Part shown: piece by piece, positions 52,497-60,096 of the stretch | How the letters are laid out: each line of letters opens with the position of its first letter | How positions within the stretch are numbered: the stretch's first letter is position 1 | From: Mesorhizobium australicum | Lineage (GTDB): Bacteria > Pseudomonadota > Alphaproteobacteria > Rhizobiales > Rhizobiaceae | NCBI RefSeq assembly: GCF_900177325.1 | Contig: NZ_FXBL01000004.1 | Coordinates: 4,588,001 to 4,652,000 of the forward strand | Direction: 5' to 3' | DNA length: 64,000 nt | The notes under the pieces: generated by a model | Seen by the model: the letters and a program-made list of their open reading frames with translations, nothing else | Databases searched by the model: none | Told to the model about the DNA's origin: nothing | Made by a program: the position numbers and the translations under genes

Positions 52497-53429
52497 ATGC
52501 GCAAATCCAAGAAGGTCATCGTCAGCTGTGCGGTGACGGGCTCGATCCACACGCCGACGATGTCGCCGCACCTGCCAGTGACTGCCGACCAGATCGCCAG
52601 CGAAGCGATTGCCGCGGCGGAGGCCGGCGCCGCGATTCTCCATTTGCATGCCCGCAATCCCAAGGACGGTTCACCGAGCCAGGAGCCTGAGCATTTCAAG
52701 CTCTTCCTGCCGCGCATCAAGCAGAACTGCGATGCCGTGGTGAACATCACGACGGGTGGCGGGCTCGGAATGACTCTCGATCAGCGTCTCGCCGCCGCGA
52801 TGTGGGCGAAGCCCGAGGTCGCGTCGATGAACATGGGCAGCCTCAACTTCAACATTTCCGGGGCGGCTTCCAAGATCACGGACTTCAAGGAGGAATGGGA
52901 GCGGCCCTATCTGGAGCGCACCAAGGACTTCATCCTCTCCAACACATTTACCCAGATCGAGCGCGGCATCACCGAACTCTCGGCCAACGGTACACGCTTC
53001 GAGTTCGAGTGCTACGACATCGGCCACCTCTACAATCTCGCGCATTTCGCGGACCGTGGCATGGTCAAGGCGCCGTTCTTCATCCAGGGCGTGTTCGGCA
53101 TCCTCGGCGGCATCGCGCCCGAGGTCGAACATCTGATGCATATGCGCGACACCGCCGACCGGCTCTTCGGCGACAACTACTACTTCTCCTGCCTCGGGGC
53201 GGGGCGCCATCAGATGCCGCTGGCCACCGTGAACGCGATAAAGGGCGGGCATGTGCGCGTCGGCCTGGAGGACTCGATCTATATCGGCAAGGGCGAGCTG
53301 GCGAAGTCAAACGCCGACCAGGTGGCAAAGATCGTGCGCATCCTCAAGGAGCTGTCGCTCGAACCGGCGACGCCCCAGGAAGCGCGCGAAATGCTCGGTC
53401 TCAAGGGCGCGGACAATGTCGGGTTCTGA
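52497..53429 (+). CDS. 3-keto-5-aminohexanoate cleavage (BKACE) family protein
   Basis: A 310-residue TIM-barrel enzyme of the BKACE/DUF849 family. It has AAILHLHARNPKDGSPS (about residues 43-59), which holds the two zinc-binding His, MNMGSLNF near residue 105, and GHVRVGLEDSIYIGKGE near residue 250, which carries the third zinc ligand Glu. Family members condense a beta-keto acid with acetyl-CoA to give acetoacetate and a new acyl-CoA. It stands alone, divergent from MarR copy B, so its substrate may be the regulator's pathway intermediate. Substrate identity cannot be read. Confidence 0.9.
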   Translation: MRKSKKVIVSCAVTGSIHTPTMSPHLPVTADQIASEAIAAAEAGAAILHLHARNPKDGSPSQEPEHFKLFLPRIKQNCDAVVNITTGGGLGMTLDQRLAAAMWAKPEVASMNMGSLNFNISGAASKITDFKEEWERPYLERTKDFILSNTFTQIERGITELSANGTRFEFECYDIGHLYNLAHFADRGMVKAPFFIQGVFGILGGIAPEVEHLMHMRDTADRLFGDNYYFSCLGAGRHQMPLATVNAIKGGHVRVGLEDSIYIGKGELAKSNADQVAKIVRILKELSLEPATPQEAREMLGLKGADNVGF

Positions 53430-53457
53430 GCGATCCTGACGCCTACCGCGAGACCGC

Positions 53458-54291
53458 TCAGCGCGGCGCGCGGGTTTCGTGATAAAGGGAATAGATGCCC
53501 GATCCGATGACGATCGCGGTGCCGATCAGCGTCCACATGTCCGGCAGCTGGGCGAAGATGAGAAAGCCCCAGATCGTTGCCCATATCATCAGCGTATATT
53601 GAAGCGGCGAGAGCACGACCGCCTCGCCCAGATCCAGCGCCCGCATGATCGACAGTTCGCCGCAACCTGCGATGATGGCGATGCCGACCATCATCAGGAA
53701 CTGCGTCAGGTCGAGCGGATTTTTCCAGATGAAGGGAAGCGGCAGGCTGAGCAGGAGTGCTGCGGTCAAAGCGGTATAGGCGATGGTCGTGACCAAGGGG
53801 TCGGTGCCGCTGACGCGGCGCGAGATGATCTGCCGGATGCCGAATGCTAGGCCTGACAGGATGACGAGAAAAATCGCCGGGTGAAAGGCATTGAACCCCG
53901 GGCGAATGATGATCATCGTCCCGGCGAAGCCGAGAGCGACCGCTATCCACCGCTTCAATCCCACGGTCTCTCCCAGTACCAGTCCTGCCAGGACGATGAC
54001 GATGAACGGAGCGATGAAACTTACGGCGGTCGCGTCGGCAAGGGGCACATAGGTGATTGCGAACAGGAACGACGTGGCGGCCACCACGACCGTCAGCCCG
54101 CGGCCGAACTGAAGGAAGGGGTGGCGGCTGCGCAGGATCCGTGGGCCCTTCCAGGCCAGCAGCACCACAACGCCGCTCAGCAGGCCGAGCTGCCTGAGCC
54201 AGGCGATCTGCAGCGGATTGACCGTTTCCGAAAGTACCTTCGCCAGCATGTCGGAGGTACTGTAGAAAAAGAAGCCGGCAAGCATGAACAT
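53458..54291 (-). CDS. DMT-superfamily (EamA) transporter
   Basis: A polytopic membrane protein of about 277 residues with ten predicted spans in two EamA repeats; the repeat border is near AFGIRQIISRRVSGT. The start is uncertain. The ATG at 54291 is chosen because a terminator for the upstream gene lies at 54380-54409, which leaves little room for a start further up; a TTG at 54366 is in frame. EamA proteins usually export metabolites. It is convergent with the BKACE gene. Confidence 0.82.
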   Translation of the reverse strand: MFMLAGFFFYSTSDMLAKVLSETVNPLQIAWLRQLGLLSGVVVLLAWKGPRILRSRHPFLQFGRGLTVVVAATSFLFAITYVPLADATAVSFIAPFIVIVLAGLVLGETVGLKRWIAVALGFAGTMIIIRPGFNAFHPAIFLVILSGLAFGIRQIISRRVSGTDPLVTTIAYTALTAALLLSLPLPFIWKNPLDLTQFLMMVGIAIIAGCGELSIMRALDLGEAVVLSPLQYTLMIWATIWGFLIFAQLPDMWTLIGTAIVIGSGIYSLYHETRAPR

Positions 54292-54379
54292 GACCGCTCG
54301 TGCCGTTTCCTTCGATGTCGGCTTGCGCCTGTAAGGCGCTGCAGCCTCCCCTCCACTTCCGTCCAAATGCGGGCCCTCG

Positions 54380-54409
54380 AAAAAGAAGGCGGCGCATACG
54401 CGCCGCCTT
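54380..54409 (-). terminator. Rho-independent terminator after the acyl-CoA dehydrogenase gene
   Basis: AAGGCGGCGC (54386-54395), loop ATAC, GCGCCGCCTT (54400-54409) is a perfect ten-base-pair GC-rich hairpin. Read on the minus strand it is followed by C and five Ts (complement of 54380-54384 and neighbours). It lies 20 bases after the stop of the gene at 54429, so it should end the transcript that begins near 58535. Confidence 0.75.
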
Positions 54410-54428
54410 TGCGCCTGGGAGGACGCGG

Positions 54429-55589
54429 TTATATTCGTGTTCTGGCGTCCTGCGCCATCTGCCTTGCGATGATCAGCTTCATGATCTCGATCGAGCCGCC
54501 GGCGATCTTGGTGATGCGCGCATCCGCATAGGCCCGCGCGATCGGCATCTCCCACATGTAACCCCAGCCGCCAAACAGCTGCAGGCACTCGTCCGCCGCC
54601 CGGCAGTGCAGCTCCGTCGTCAGCATCTTGGCCACCGCGGCGTCCACCGGGTCCAGACGCCCCTCCATGAACAGCTCGATGCACTTGTCCGTCAGGACCC
54701 GCGCCGATACCGCCTGCGCCTTCAGTTCCGCCAGCTTGAACTGCGTGTTCTGCTGGTCGAACAGCGACTTGCCGAACGCCTGCCGGTTCATCGTGTAGTC
54801 GACCGTCCACTCGATCACCGTCTCCGCAACCGTCGCCGAACGGATCGCCTGCGCCAGGCGCTCCTGCGACAGCTTCGTCATCATCAGCGCGAAGCCCTTG
54901 CCTTCCTCGCCCAGCATGTTTTCCGGCGGCAACCGCATATTGTCGAAGAACAGCTCCGAGGTGTCCTGCGCATGCATGCCGAGCTTCTCGAGGTTCTTGC
55001 CGCGCCGGAAGCCCGGACGGTCGCCTTCTACCAGGAACAGCGTCACGCCCTTGGCGCCCGCCTCCGAATCCGTCTTCGTCGCCAGCACCAGCACGTCGCA
55101 CAGCTGGCCGTTCGAAATGAATACCTTCTGCCCGTTGATCAGGAACTCGTTGCCGTCGCGGACGGCCTTCGTTCGGATCGCCTTCAGGTCAGAGCCGGCA
55201 TGCGGCTCCGTCATGCCCAGCGAGCCGATCCACTCCCCCGACACCATCTTGGGCAGGAACTTCTTCTTCTGCGCCTCGCTACCGAACGACAGGATGTAGG
55301 TCGCAACCAGATCGGTGTGGATCAGGAACCCCGGACCCGACGCACCCGCACGCCACAGCTCCTCGAACACGACCACGTCGAACAGGTAGTCGAGCCCAAG
55401 CCCGCCATACTCCTCCGGCACCGTGCAGCACAGCATGCCCTGCGCGCCCGCCTTCAGCCACAGCTCGCGCGGAACGATGCCGTCCTTCTCCCACTGCGCA
55501 TGATACGGCACGATCTCCTTCTCGACGAAGCGGCGGACGCTCTGCCGGAACATCTCGTGTTCCTCGCGGAACAGGTTGCGCTCGATCAT
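54429..55589 (-). CDS. Acyl-CoA dehydrogenase (LCAD-like)
   Basis: A 386-residue flavoprotein. LGMTEPHAGSDLKAIRTKAV (about residue 130), KLSQERLAQAIRSATVAE (about 245) and NRQAFGKSLFDQQNTQFKLA match the LCAD type with the catalytic Glu in QERL; the C-terminal block reads KIAGGSIEIMKLIIARQM. It lies downstream of BadH/BadI-like and CoA-transferase genes, so it may dehydrogenate the activated alicyclic or dicarboxylic acyl-CoA. A strong terminator follows. Confidence 0.89.
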   Translation of the reverse strand: MIERNLFREEHEMFRQSVRRFVEKEIVPYHAQWEKDGIVPRELWLKAGAQGMLCCTVPEEYGGLGLDYLFDVVVFEELWRAGASGPGFLIHTDLVATYILSFGSEAQKKKFLPKMVSGEWIGSLGMTEPHAGSDLKAIRTKAVRDGNEFLINGQKVFISNGQLCDVLVLATKTDSEAGAKGVTLFLVEGDRPGFRRGKNLEKLGMHAQDTSELFFDNMRLPPENMLGEEGKGFALMMTKLSQERLAQAIRSATVAETVIEWTVDYTMNRQAFGKSLFDQQNTQFKLAELKAQAVSARVLTDKCIELFMEGRLDPVDAAVAKMLTTELHCRAADECLQLFGGWGYMWEMPIARAYADARITKIAGGSIEIMKLIIARQMAQDARTRI

Positions 55590-55675
55590 GCGGAAGGCTC
55601 TCGTTGGTATGCTACCTTACTTTTATCAGCAACCAATTAAGTAAGCAACCATACAGTTTGCAGGCGGACAGAACG
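55590..55675 (-). promoter_or_regulatory. Operator-like imperfect dyad
   Basis: An 86-base AT-rich gap. GGTATGCTACCTTACTT (55606-55622) is mirrored by AAGTAAGCAACCATAC (55639-55654) with a few mismatches, a dyad of about 16 bases. GTAAGCAA within it recurs, in either orientation, near the BadH-like gene. It is a candidate binding site for a regulator controlling the dehydrogenase gene separately. Confidence 0.45.
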
Positions 55676-56881
55676 TTACGGCAAACGTTCGAGCGCCGCG
55701 CGATGCGATGGGTCCGCGATACCGATCAACGCCGTTCGGCGGGCGTCGTGCGAAAGCCCCCGCAGATCCGCCACGCCATGCTCCGTCACCACGACGTCTA
55801 TGTCGAACCGGCCGAGCGAGACCGGTCCCGTGGCATTACGCGTAGAGACGATGCGCGAAACGGATCCTTTCGCGGCAGTCGATGGAAGGACCACGATCCT
55901 CAGACCACCCACCCCTCTCGCGCCGGCTGCGAAGTCCGAGGCGCCGCCCGGGCCGGATATATAGCCAGCCGGCGTCGCTTCGGAATGCGCCTGGCCTGCA
56001 AGGTCGACCTCGATAGCTGAGTTGATCGTTACCAGCCGCTCGATGCCGGCCAGTGTCGCGATGTCGTGAGTGAAGGAAGGTGACTGGAAGCTGAACTCGG
56101 GCTCGGTGACCGCATCGTAGAGCGCGCGCGTGCCGATCGCGACGCCGGCGGTGATCGGGTTCGTCTTCCTCAACGCGCCGGCGCGCAGCAGGTGCAGCGT
56201 CGAATCGCCAATCAGGCCCGAATGGACCGCTAGATCGCGCTTTCCGGTCAGGCCGCGCAGCGCGGCCTCCGGCGCGCGTCCGAGCCCAGCCTGGATCGTC
56301 GCGCCGTCCGGAACGATCGACGCCACATGCGCGGCCAGGCGCATCGAGACCTCATCATTGCCTGGATCCGATTCTGGCAGCGCCTGCGGCGCCTCAATGA
56401 CAGCCGTGAAACGTTCGAACGGAATTCCCGGCGTCCCGGAAGTTGCCGGCATGTCCGGGTTGAGGTGACCGACCAGCACGGGAATACGCTCCCAGAGATC
56501 GGCGATGAAATCGGTGACGGGGCCGAAGTTGCAGCGGCCATCCCCGTCCGGCGGCGTGCACATGACGAGCGCGGCCTGAGGCGGATTGGCCGACAGCCAG
56601 GCACGGATGTCGCGATAGGACAGCGGTAGAAAGTCGACGCGGTCGCTGTCGGCAAACTCCGGCAGCATGAAGAAGGTCGTGACCCGCGCGCCAGTGTCGA
56701 GCAGGTAGGAAGGCCGGTTCAGCCCCGCCACGAATATGCTGGTGAAGGTGAGATCAGGGCGGGAGAGGCCGGCAAGCCCCTCCCGGAAAATCTGCGATTC
56801 CGCCGAGCAGGCAGAAATCCAGCAAAGCGCGCCGTCCGGGAGGAAACGCCCTATGTCCGACGGCGAGATTGTCTGCGGCAT
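55676..56881 (-). CDS. Acetyl-CoA hydrolase/CoA-transferase family protein
   Basis: A 401-residue class I CoA-transferase-fold protein related to 4-hydroxybutyrate CoA-transferases and acetyl-CoA hydrolases. The catalytic Glu is seen in VTINSAIEVDLAGQAHSE (about residue 295), followed by GYISGPGGASDFAAGARGVGG. It is slightly shorter than the common 430 residues. The start at 56881 overlaps the BadI-like stop (TGATG), so it works in the same operon; transfer of CoA from a ring-opening product such as a dicarboxyl-CoA to a new acid is a plausible role. Confidence 0.85.
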   Translation of the reverse strand: MPQTISPSDIGRFLPDGALCWISACSAESQIFREGLAGLSRPDLTFTSIFVAGLNRPSYLLDTGARVTTFFMLPEFADSDRVDFLPLSYRDIRAWLSANPPQAALVMCTPPDGDGRCNFGPVTDFIADLWERIPVLVGHLNPDMPATSGTPGIPFERFTAVIEAPQALPESDPGNDEVSMRLAAHVASIVPDGATIQAGLGRAPEAALRGLTGKRDLAVHSGLIGDSTLHLLRAGALRKTNPITAGVAIGTRALYDAVTEPEFSFQSPSFTHDIATLAGIERLVTINSAIEVDLAGQAHSEATPAGYISGPGGASDFAAGARGVGGLRIVVLPSTAAKGSVSRIVSTRNATGPVSLGRFDIDVVVTEHGVADLRGLSHDARRTALIGIADPSHRAALERLP

Positions 56882-57669
56882 CAGTCGACGTATTTGTGGA
56901 AGTCGGGCTTGCGCTTCTCGTTGAAGGCGTTGACGCCTTCCTTCGACTCGTCGGTCGCGTAGTAGAGCTTCACCGCATGCAGGGCGAGATTGCTGATGCC
57001 GCGGATCTGGTCGCTGTCGGCATTGAACGAGCGCTTCAGGAAGGCGAGCGCCGTAGGCGAGCGTTCGCCGAGCGTCTCGGTCCACTTGGTGACGGCATCA
57101 TCGAGTTCCGCCTGTGGCACGACCTTGTTGACCAGCCCCATCTCCAGCGCCTGCTGCGCGGTGTAGGTCTCGTTGAGGTACCAGATCTCGCGAGCCTTCT
57201 TCTCGCCGACGACGCGCGCCAGCAGCGCCGTACCCCAGCCGGCATCAAACGAGCCGACCTTGGGGCCGACCTGGCCCATCTTCGCCGTGTCGGCGGCGAT
57301 CGCGAGATCGCACAGCGTGACCAGCACGTTGCCGCCACCGATCGCAAAGCCGTTGACGCGGGCGATGATCGGCTTCGGCACGTCACGGATGAGGCCCTGC
57401 AGCTCGTCGATCGGCAGGCCGACGACACCGCGGCCGTCGTAGTTGCCTTCATGTGCAGATTGGTCGCCGCCGGTGCAGAAGGCCTTGTCGCCCGCGCCGG
57501 TGAGCACGATGGAGGAAACGTTCTTGTCGTTCCATGCAAGGTGAAGGCCCTTGATCAGGTCCTCCAGCGTCTGGCCGCGGAATGCGTTGTAGACCTTCGG
57601 CCGGTTGATCGTGAGCCAGGCCGCGCGGCCTTTGACTTCGTAGAGGATATCCGAAAATTCATGTGCCAT
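56881..57669 (-). CDS. badI: 2-ketocyclohexanecarboxyl-CoA hydrolase-like protein (BadI-like)
   Basis: A 262-residue crotonase of the MenB/BadI branch. AFCTGGDQSAHEGNYDGRG (about residues 62-80), IRDVPKPIIARVNGFAIGGG (about 94-113) and GPKVGSFDAGWGTALLARVV (about 135-154) fit BadI, which hydrolytically opens 2-ketocyclohexanecarboxyl-CoA to pimelyl-CoA. The closely related MenB (naphthoate synthase) shares the SFDxGWG and REIWY marks, but the HEGNYDGRG and VPKP segments are nearer to BadI, and a BadH-like gene lies just upstream. No menaquinone genes are present. Confidence 0.8.
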   Translation of the reverse strand: MAHEFSDILYEVKGRAAWLTINRPKVYNAFRGQTLEDLIKGLHLAWNDKNVSSIVLTGAGDKAFCTGGDQSAHEGNYDGRGVVGLPIDELQGLIRDVPKPIIARVNGFAIGGGNVLVTLCDLAIAADTAKMGQVGPKVGSFDAGWGTALLARVVGEKKAREIWYLNETYTAQQALEMGLVNKVVPQAELDDAVTKWTETLGERSPTALAFLKRSFNADSDQIRGISNLALHAVKLYYATDESKEGVNAFNEKRKPDFHKYVD

Positions 57670-57770
57670 AGGTTGCTTCCGTTCCGGCGGCTTGGCGCCT
57701 CAAGCTGTTCCTTGAAGAAGAATGCTGCCCGACCTGGTGGCCGGACAGGCTCTGTTCTGTAAGTCTTTGC

Positions 57771-58535
57771 TTACACCATGTTCATGCCGCCCGAGACCGA
57801 GATGGCCTGGCCGGTGATATAGCTCGCGTCCGAGGTGCCGAGGAAGGCGACGATACCCGCATAGTCCTCCGGCTCGCCCATGCGCTTGAGCGGAATGCCC
57901 CGCACCATCGCGTCCTTCCACTTTTCCGCCTGTTCGCCGGTTCCGAGAACCGATTGCATCATCGGCGTGTTGGTCGGGCCGGGGCAGACGCAGTTGAGCA
58001 GCACGTTATTGCGGGCGAGCTCGCGTGCGATCGACTTGGTGAAGGAGATCATGCCGCCCTTGCAGGCCGAGTAGACCGCTTCCGTGGACGTGCCGACGCG
58101 GGCCGCGTCCGAAGCGATGTTGACCACGCGTCCACCGCTACGGGAGACCATGCCGGGAAGCACGGCCTTGTGCATGTAGAGCGGGCCGCTGAGATTGATC
58201 GAGATGATCTTGTCCCAGAGCGGCTTGTCGGTCTGGAGAAACGGCGCGGGCTTGTCCCAGCCGGCATTGTTGACCAGTAGCCAGATCGGGCCGAGCTCGG
58301 CCTCGGTCTGCGCGACGGCCTTGTTGACGGCCTCCTGGTCGGAAATGTCCACGCCGTAGACCTTGACCTCGCCACCCTTGGCGCGGGCCTCCTGTGCGGT
58401 GGCCTCCGCGGCCTCCGGCTGAAGATCGAACACCGAGACCTTGCAGCCTTCCGCGGCGAGACGAAGCGTGATCGCCTTGCCAATGCCTTGGCCACCGCCG
58501 GTGACGATCGCGACTTTACCCTTCAGATCAGACAC
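57771..58535 (-). CDS. badH: 2-hydroxycyclohexanecarboxyl-CoA dehydrogenase-like SDR (BadH-like)
   Basis: A 254-residue classical SDR with TGGGQGIG, NNAGWDKPAPF, the block YMHKAVLPGMVSRSGGRVV and NIASDAARVGTSTEAVYSAC before KGG (the YxxxK motif is YSACK). The NNAGWD and IASDAARVG segments match BadH, which oxidises 2-hydroxycyclohexanecarboxyl-CoA to the keto form, the substrate of BadI. The start is GTG 58535 with GGGAGG upstream. A 101-base gap with a small GTAAG/CTTAC dyad separates it from the BadI-like gene. Confidence 0.82.
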   Translation of the reverse strand: MSDLKGKVAIVTGGGQGIGKAITLRLAAEGCKVSVFDLQPEAAEATAQEARAKGGEVKVYGVDISDQEAVNKAVAQTEAELGPIWLLVNNAGWDKPAPFLQTDKPLWDKIISINLSGPLYMHKAVLPGMVSRSGGRVVNIASDAARVGTSTEAVYSACKGGMISFTKSIARELARNNVLLNCVCPGPTNTPMMQSVLGTGEQAEKWKDAMVRGIPLKRMGEPEDYAGIVAFLGTSDASYITGQAISVSGGMNMV

Positions 58536-58662
58536 GAGACCTCCCTCTAGAAATGCCTGATCGGGCGCGCTGCACCCGATCGAATATCCGATACAGCAAA
58601 CAATATGCTTGCTTACCATACGCTGGCAAGTTATTTCTGCGACACGTCTGGTGGAGACAGTC
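58536..58662. promoter_or_regulatory. Divergent promoter of the BadHI-like and KAS III/thiolase operons
   Basis: A 127-base divergent region. GATCGGG (58559-58565) and CCCGATC (58575-58581) form a perfect seven-base dyad. Nearer the plus-strand gene, TTGCTTAC at 58609-58616 runs into CATACG; TTGCTTAC also occurs at 57767-57774 and, reversed, at 55641-55648. Shared sites suggest one regulator for the whole right-hand cluster. Confidence 0.5.
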
Positions 58663-60093
58663 ATGGCGCAGGCCAGCCTCATATCGGTATCGGGATATCT
58701 CCCGCTTCTGCGGTTCGACCGCAAGGTCGCGCGGGGAGAACTGCGCTGGTCCGGCCTCGGCGGCTCGGGCCGTGGCCGGCGCGCCGTTGCCGGTTGGGAC
58801 GAGGATCCGCTGACGATGGCGGTCGAGGCCGCACGCGCGCTGGACATCGCCGGCCGCGTGGACGGCGTCGTCTTCGCCTCGACGTCCTCCCCCTTCAATG
58901 ACCGGTCGATGGCCTCGCTGGTCATCGAGGCGACGAGGTTGCCCGCTTCCGCCACCGCACAGGACGTCGGCAACTCGCGCCGGGCGGCTGTGACGGCACT
59001 GCTCAAGGCGCTCCGGTCGGGTGTAGCGGAACTCGTCGTCGCCGGCGAAAAGCGCATGGCGCGCCCGGGCAGCAGCCAGCATCTCAACTGGGGCGACGGC
59101 GCCGGCGCGGCGCTCGTCGGAACGGGCGACGGCTTGGCGAAGCTGCTTGGCGCGGCGACTGTCAATGCTGACCTTCTCGACATCTTCACGGAAGCCGACC
59201 ACGGCCTGCCCTATGGCGCCGAGGACCGGTTCGTGCGCGATGAGGCCGTCGAGCAGATCTACATTCCCGCCGTGAAAGCCGCACTGGCGGATGCCGGCAC
59301 TTCGGGCGCCGACATCGCGATCGCTGTGCTGCCAGAGACGGTGGACGGAACCTACAAGGCGGTCGCCAAGGCGTGTGGATTGACGTGCGCCAATGTCTGC
59401 ACCGAGATCGTCGCACAAGCCGGCGACCTTGGCGCGGCCCTCCCCCTCTTCGGTCTCGCGCTGGCGCTCGACCGGGCGGAACCGGGAGCGAAGATACTTC
59501 TGGCGGGCTTCGGCAATGGCGCCGATGTGCTCGTCCTCGAAGCGACGGGCAAAGGCAGCGGCAAGGCGGCGGACCAACTGAAGAAGGGCGTCGCCCTCAC
59601 CTCCTACTCGCGGCTCCTGAACCTCACCGGCATGCTCGATATGGACTGGGGTCCGCGTGCCGAGGTCAACCAGAAGGTCGCCGCCTCGACGCTGCTGCGT
59701 CATGGACGTGAGATGCATGGCTTCATCGGCGGGCGGGACCGCAAGGGCAACGTCCAGTTTCCGAAGACGCCGGTTCCGGTGCGCCCCGACGCCACCGGGC
59801 CGGAGGAATACGACGACGTGCCGCTGAGCGAGGTGGCCGCCAGGGTCGTTTCGATCACCGCCGATCGGCTCAATTTCACGCCGGATCCGCCGTTTTACTT
59901 CGGCTTGGTGCAGTTCCAGAACGGCGCGCGCGTGGCGATGGAGCATTGCGACATCGAAGGGCGCACGCCCGAAGTCGGCGATCCGGTCCGCATGCGCTTC
60001 CGCGTCAAGGCGATCGACCGGCAGCGTCATTTCCGCACCTATTTCTGGAAGGCGGCGCCTGTCTCGCGCCCCGATCTTCCTGTGGAGGCATAA
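58663..60093 (+). CDS. KAS III/HMG-CoA-synthase-like protein fused to an OB-fold domain, catalytic Cys absent
   Basis: A 476-residue protein. Residues 1 to about 330 follow the thiolase fold of ketoacyl synthase III/HMG-CoA synthase (VSGYLPLLRFDRK at the start, WDEDPLTMAVEAARAL, GDGAGAALVG). At the nucleophile position the sequence is AQDVGNSRRAAVTALLKAL, with no Cys. Residues about 350-476 form a DUF35-type OB-fold (FGLVQFQNGARVAMEHCDIE, VGDPVRMRFRVKAID), whose usual zinc-ribbon cysteines are also missing. It is three bases upstream of a normal SCP2-type thiolase, so it may be a non-catalytic partner, as DUF35 proteins are for other thiolases. Confidence 0.8.
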   Translation: MAQASLISVSGYLPLLRFDRKVARGELRWSGLGGSGRGRRAVAGWDEDPLTMAVEAARALDIAGRVDGVVFASTSSPFNDRSMASLVIEATRLPASATAQDVGNSRRAAVTALLKALRSGVAELVVAGEKRMARPGSSQHLNWGDGAGAALVGTGDGLAKLLGAATVNADLLDIFTEADHGLPYGAEDRFVRDEAVEQIYIPAVKAALADAGTSGADIAIAVLPETVDGTYKAVAKACGLTCANVCTEIVAQAGDLGAALPLFGLALALDRAEPGAKILLAGFGNGADVLVLEATGKGSGKAADQLKKGVALTSYSRLLNLTGMLDMDWGPRAEVNQKVAASTLLRHGREMHGFIGGRDRKGNVQFPKTPVPVRPDATGPEEYDDVPLSEVAARVVSITADRLNFTPDPPFYFGLVQFQNGARVAMEHCDIEGRTPEVGDPVRMRFRVKAIDRQRHFRTYFWKAAPVSRPDLPVEA

Positions 60094-60096
60094 GCC

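Noticed and set aside
54292..55101. Upstream extension of the DMT transporter frame to 547 codons.
   Set aside because: It runs through the acyl-CoA dehydrogenase gene and through a strong terminator hairpin at 54386-54409, so it cannot be one protein on a sensible transcript.
56881..57669. Call as MenB (1,4-dihydroxy-2-naphthoyl-CoA synthase).
   Set aside because: MenB-like motifs are present, but the HEGNYDGRG and VPKP segments and the adjacent BadH-like gene fit BadI better, and no other menaquinone gene is near.
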